From Dermatemys mawii (lineage: Eukaryota > Chordata > Testudines > Dermatemydidae): a DNA stretch of 64,000 bases. The translations under genes were made by a program, and so were the position numbers. Positions 60,991-64,000 of the stretch are shown here, in pieces; the first letter of the stretch is position 1; every line of letters starts with the position of its first letter. The stretch covers positions 14,004,506 to 14,068,505 of the forward strand of contig ML677365.1 of the NCBI GenBank assembly GCA_007922305.1, written 5' to 3'. Under the pieces are notes generated by a model, which was not told the DNA's origin, searched no databases, and saw only the letters and a program-made list of their open reading frames with translations.

Positions 60991-63704
60991 GTCCTGTGGT
61001 AAAGTTATATCCTCTTAGAGGAAGTACTATCTGTGCTCAAATGTGGAACTCACTGCCTCAAGATACAGAAGGCAAAGGATTTAAAGGATTAGATGCTTAC
61101 CCAGGGTAAGCTCCATGGTTACATTATTTAGATAGGATAATTTATAAAAGGTAAACCTCCTTGCTTCAGTAGGTGCTTTCCCATTAATTGCCAGGGGTTG
61201 GGGAGCAATACATAACTCCCATGTTCAGGGTGTGTTGAGGGAATTATTACACCTTCTGAGGTATTTTATAATGGACACTGTCCTGTACCAGAACTAAAGA
61301 ATTTCCATGCCAAAGTATCTTTATCCCTTTTAGATAAACAGTGTGTTCAGTGGGGTGATAAGGTGCAATTGTGGTGGTCTGCCTAGCTCAGCCTTGAAAG
61401 GACTTCTATTTATCTAAAGATATTCGTCATGGACAAGCAATATTTTTGGATCCTAGTAAGAGTATATGAGTAGATCTTGAGCCTGGGATGGTAAATTTTC
61501 ATGAGTCTTGCAATGCTAACCTAAAGAATGGTGCAATGTCTTCTGTTCTTTGCCTGCCTTTCATAAAACTCCTGGCTACTAGACAAACTCTTTGCTGTGT
61601 CCTAAGAATAGCACTTTTAATTACAAAAGTATTTTGTGGCCACAAAATGGGATTCTGAAGGGACAATAGTTCACAATGTTGAGCTATTAACTTTGAGACA
61701 GTAAACAGAGAAAAACCTAGGCAAAAGACATTGGTTTTGCAACTTGAATATTTATGAAACTGCTGTAACATTCTTTCTTCATTGAGCAGACTGTTGTATA
61801 TGTTGTCAGTGAATTGGCTCTTCTATCAAATGCTTGAATTGCAAATTTCCTCGTTGGCATTTCTGATAGTCTTGGCAGAGCCTCTCCAGGCCTGTCCGTT
61901 ATCAGAGCCTTATTAGTAGATTGGACAAGGTCTACTTCGTGGTCATAAAATGGTGGCATAGATCAACTGGCAAGAAACTCAAAGCTTCGTCAGTTTAAAA
62001 AAAGCTTTGGGTATCTCATCTATCCTGAGTCCCCTTGCTAACTTCTGTTTTACCAACACTTAACTTAAAATTCTCTCCCTGTGTTGCAGTGAAAGACCCA
62101 TAGTAACAGGATGCACTTATTATACAGACTAAATAGTGAAGCTTCCTAAACATTTGATAACACTGAAAGATTACTAATATGGAGAATACTTTTTCTAACC
62201 ATAAGTGTTACTTATAACATATTGATCATTTTCTTAAAAATGTTTGTGGTCTTTAATGTACTTGTCATGAACAAAGCATTCATTGAAGTATATTGGGCAG
62301 TACTTTGCCTTTCTTAACATAAAATAGGATGGGCACTCAACCTCACCATTAGAGAAATGGACAGACTTTTTAACCTTATGCTGTTTGAGTGCTGGTAGCT
62401 AAATAACTTTTCTCATTAGTCTAAGAGCCTTAAAAAGATAGATAGTGTTCAAACTATCTATCTTCTCTTACCTGGATCGTTTATCACAAAAAAATTATTT
62501 TCATTTTCTGAGCAGCTGGTTGCGCTGCTAAAATCTCAGCTGTAGAAGAGACATTATTAATTTGTAATCCTTTCTACCACCAGTGCAAATACATCCCTTC
62601 ACTTGGTAGTCTGGAAACAAAACTATTGAGCAATGGGTATTTTTATAGATGAAGAATTTCACCTGGAGCTGTGGCAGTGGAGAGTTAATAATAAAGGGAT
62701 ATGAATGCTACTGGTTGCTAACTGCCAGACTTCATAAGAGAAGCTAGTTATTTTTCTGCATAACTGGAACCACATTGCAGAAAACTTCTGAGGGTAATTC
62801 TTATTTCTTGACATTTGTAACTGAGTGTGTAGATATGGCTTATCTGAGGGTTGGGGAGACTCGTACCAAAGGGTTATGTGCATACTAACTAATCTGGTAG
62901 ATGTTCTTTTCAGGGCTATAATTAAGAATGAGTGGACTGGGGGTTTTTAAGTTCTTGGAATACCTGGAATCACCAATGAATTTAATGAAAGCTGCAAATT
63001 CTTGGCACTTGTGAAAAGCTGGTCATAAGACTAAACTTTTGAAGGATGCCTGGTTAGAACAAAGATTAAGGTATTCTACCTCACTGTGACACTAACTTGT
63101 TTTTGGGTCAGATCTCTACCCAAGGATTGGACCTGCTGCGACCATTCATGCCAGAAGCAAGAACCCACCAGTCAGTTATCTCATGTCTTGTTGCACATCT
63201 TTAGGAGTTGATAACCTACTTCACAGGAGTCTAGAAGATGCTGTGAGAATCACTAATCTTATGAAAGATGCTAGAAGTATGCAATACTAAAACTACACTA
63301 GTGAGCTTTCTCTAAACTTAGAGTATAGACAACACACATTCCTTTTGGTCTGACTCTTGCTTACACCTACCCAACATCCTGGCTACCCCCACCCCTGGGG
63401 GATGGAGAGACATTTGGCTTAAAGTAGTTTTTCATCCTGAATTTGAGTAGAGTTGGTCTTCAAGTCGTGTTAAATTTCATGACTCAGAAAATTAACAGTG
63501 ACCCTTTTTAAGAGTATTGCTACATCCTTTAATTGGTTCACTCCTCCCATATCACTTTACTCAATAATACACATGTTTTTTCCTGATACTTCACATGCTG
63601 TTTGTCAAATCTGGTACCACAGGAACCAATATAAAAATTCAGTACAAGTGTGTTCTGAATATGGGGATAATGCCCCTCCCAAGAAGGAAATATGGTGGTT
63701 GCTT

Positions 63705-63734
63705 CAACTAATATCCTAGTTAGGATATTAGTTG
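63705..63734. repeat. 30-bp near-perfect palindrome
   Basis: CAACTAATATCCTA pairs exactly with TAGGATATTAGTTG across a two-base centre, directly before the partial hAT-like element. Confidence 0.9.
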
Positions 63735-64000
63735 GAGCAGAACTAGGAGGAGTGAGGACTTGGTGCGCAGCCTCCCCACTTCCTCCCCTGCCTGTGGCAA
63801 TCAGCTGGTTTGTGGTATTCACGAGGGAGCGGGAGCCTGTGCACTGAGTCCTGCCTCCTGAACGCTGCAAGCTAGAAGGTGTGGGGGAGGAGGGGAAAGG
63901 CGCTGATCCCTGGGGTCTGCGGGTGGGATGCTCTATGAAGGGGGGAGCATAGAGAGGCTGCCAGCTGTGGACAAAGCAGGCAGCCAAACGATGTTATAGC
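63735..64000 (+). mobile_element. hAT-like MITE, partial (runs off the window)
   Basis: GGCAATCAGCTGGTTTGTGG and a GC-rich GGGAGGAGGGGAAAGGC interior correspond to the element at 31040-31440 in the same orientation. The right end is outside the window. The 149-codon minus-strand frame across it is a composition effect. Confidence 0.55.

Larger units (their letters stand above)
57200..61000 (+). mobile_element. DIRS-type tyrosine-recombinase retrotransposon, internally deleted
   Basis: In order on the plus strand are a gag-like region (57205-59190), then a repeat-rich junction and a hAT MITE (59185-59705), then the tail of the RNase H domain (59740-59870), a region typical of the space before the recombinase (59870-60300), and the start of the tyrosine recombinase (60600-60970). 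The reverse transcriptase that should lie between gag and RNase H is missing. Terminal repeats were not found. Confidence 0.72.

Noticed and set aside
63538..63987. 149-codon minus-strand frame at the window end
   Set aside because: It crosses the GC-rich interior of a hAT-like MITE and AT-rich intron sequence; no domain.

Overview
This is vertebrate nuclear DNA, most likely from a turtle (Testudines). The repeat types I recognise are CR1 LINE copies in both orientations, tRNA-derived SINEs of the turtle Cry type, Harbinger, hAT and Tigger-like DNA transposons, DIRS and Ty3/Gypsy retroelements, solo LTRs, and a repeat I assign to Penelope-like elements. There is no prokaryote-style coding density, and almost all open frames are chance or transposon remnants. 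The species is an inference from repeat content; I could not run a search.

The one host gene I can support is YWHAZ (14-3-3 zeta/delta), on the + strand. A CpG island at about 37850-39640 holds its promoter (a perfect CRE at 38342-38349 and an inverted CCAAT box at 38385-38389) and a non-coding first exon ending at 38513. Several further donor-like sites lie downstream in the same island. Intron 1 (about 2.66 kb) ends at 41174. The first coding exon encodes residues 1-98 (41185-41478) and stops at a phase-0 donor. Everything from 41479 to the window end is the beginning of a large intron 2; the remaining coding exons are not visible.

Layout. 1-37800 is the intergenic 5' flank. It holds a hAT end, a Penelope-like fragment, a MITE, a degenerate Harbinger (3788-6606), CR1 tails, an unclassified coding-like block (9465-10610), a 400-base N gap, a Cry SINE, a CR1 reverse transcriptase fragment, a full-length dead Harbinger bounded by TAA (15383-20149), a hAT MITE with its target duplication (21784-22426), a solo LTR (23288-23914), an L2-like fragment, a CR1 split by an LTR-like insert (27055-29060), a CR1 interrupted by a hAT MITE (30545-32119), Gypsy gag and RT scraps, and a C-rich stretch running up to the promoter. 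41479-64000 (intron 2) holds an LTR, a hAT MITE with a perfect 8-bp duplication (49441-49709), an inverted pair of Penelope-like fragments, a Tigger-like MITE (51052-52014), a broken autonomous hAT with BED finger and dimerisation domain (52084-54970) that received a Penelope-like insertion with a 16-bp target duplication, and a DIRS element that kept gag, RNase H tail and part of the recombinase but lost its RT (57200-61000).

I see no undescribed system of host genes. The observations most worth a second look are the hammerhead-ribozyme-like cores in the Penelope-like copies, the near-perfect inverted pair of those copies, a perfect 21-bp hairpin at 34457-34504, the cluster of candidate first-exon donors in the YWHAZ island, the RT-less DIRS element, and the unassigned coding-like block.
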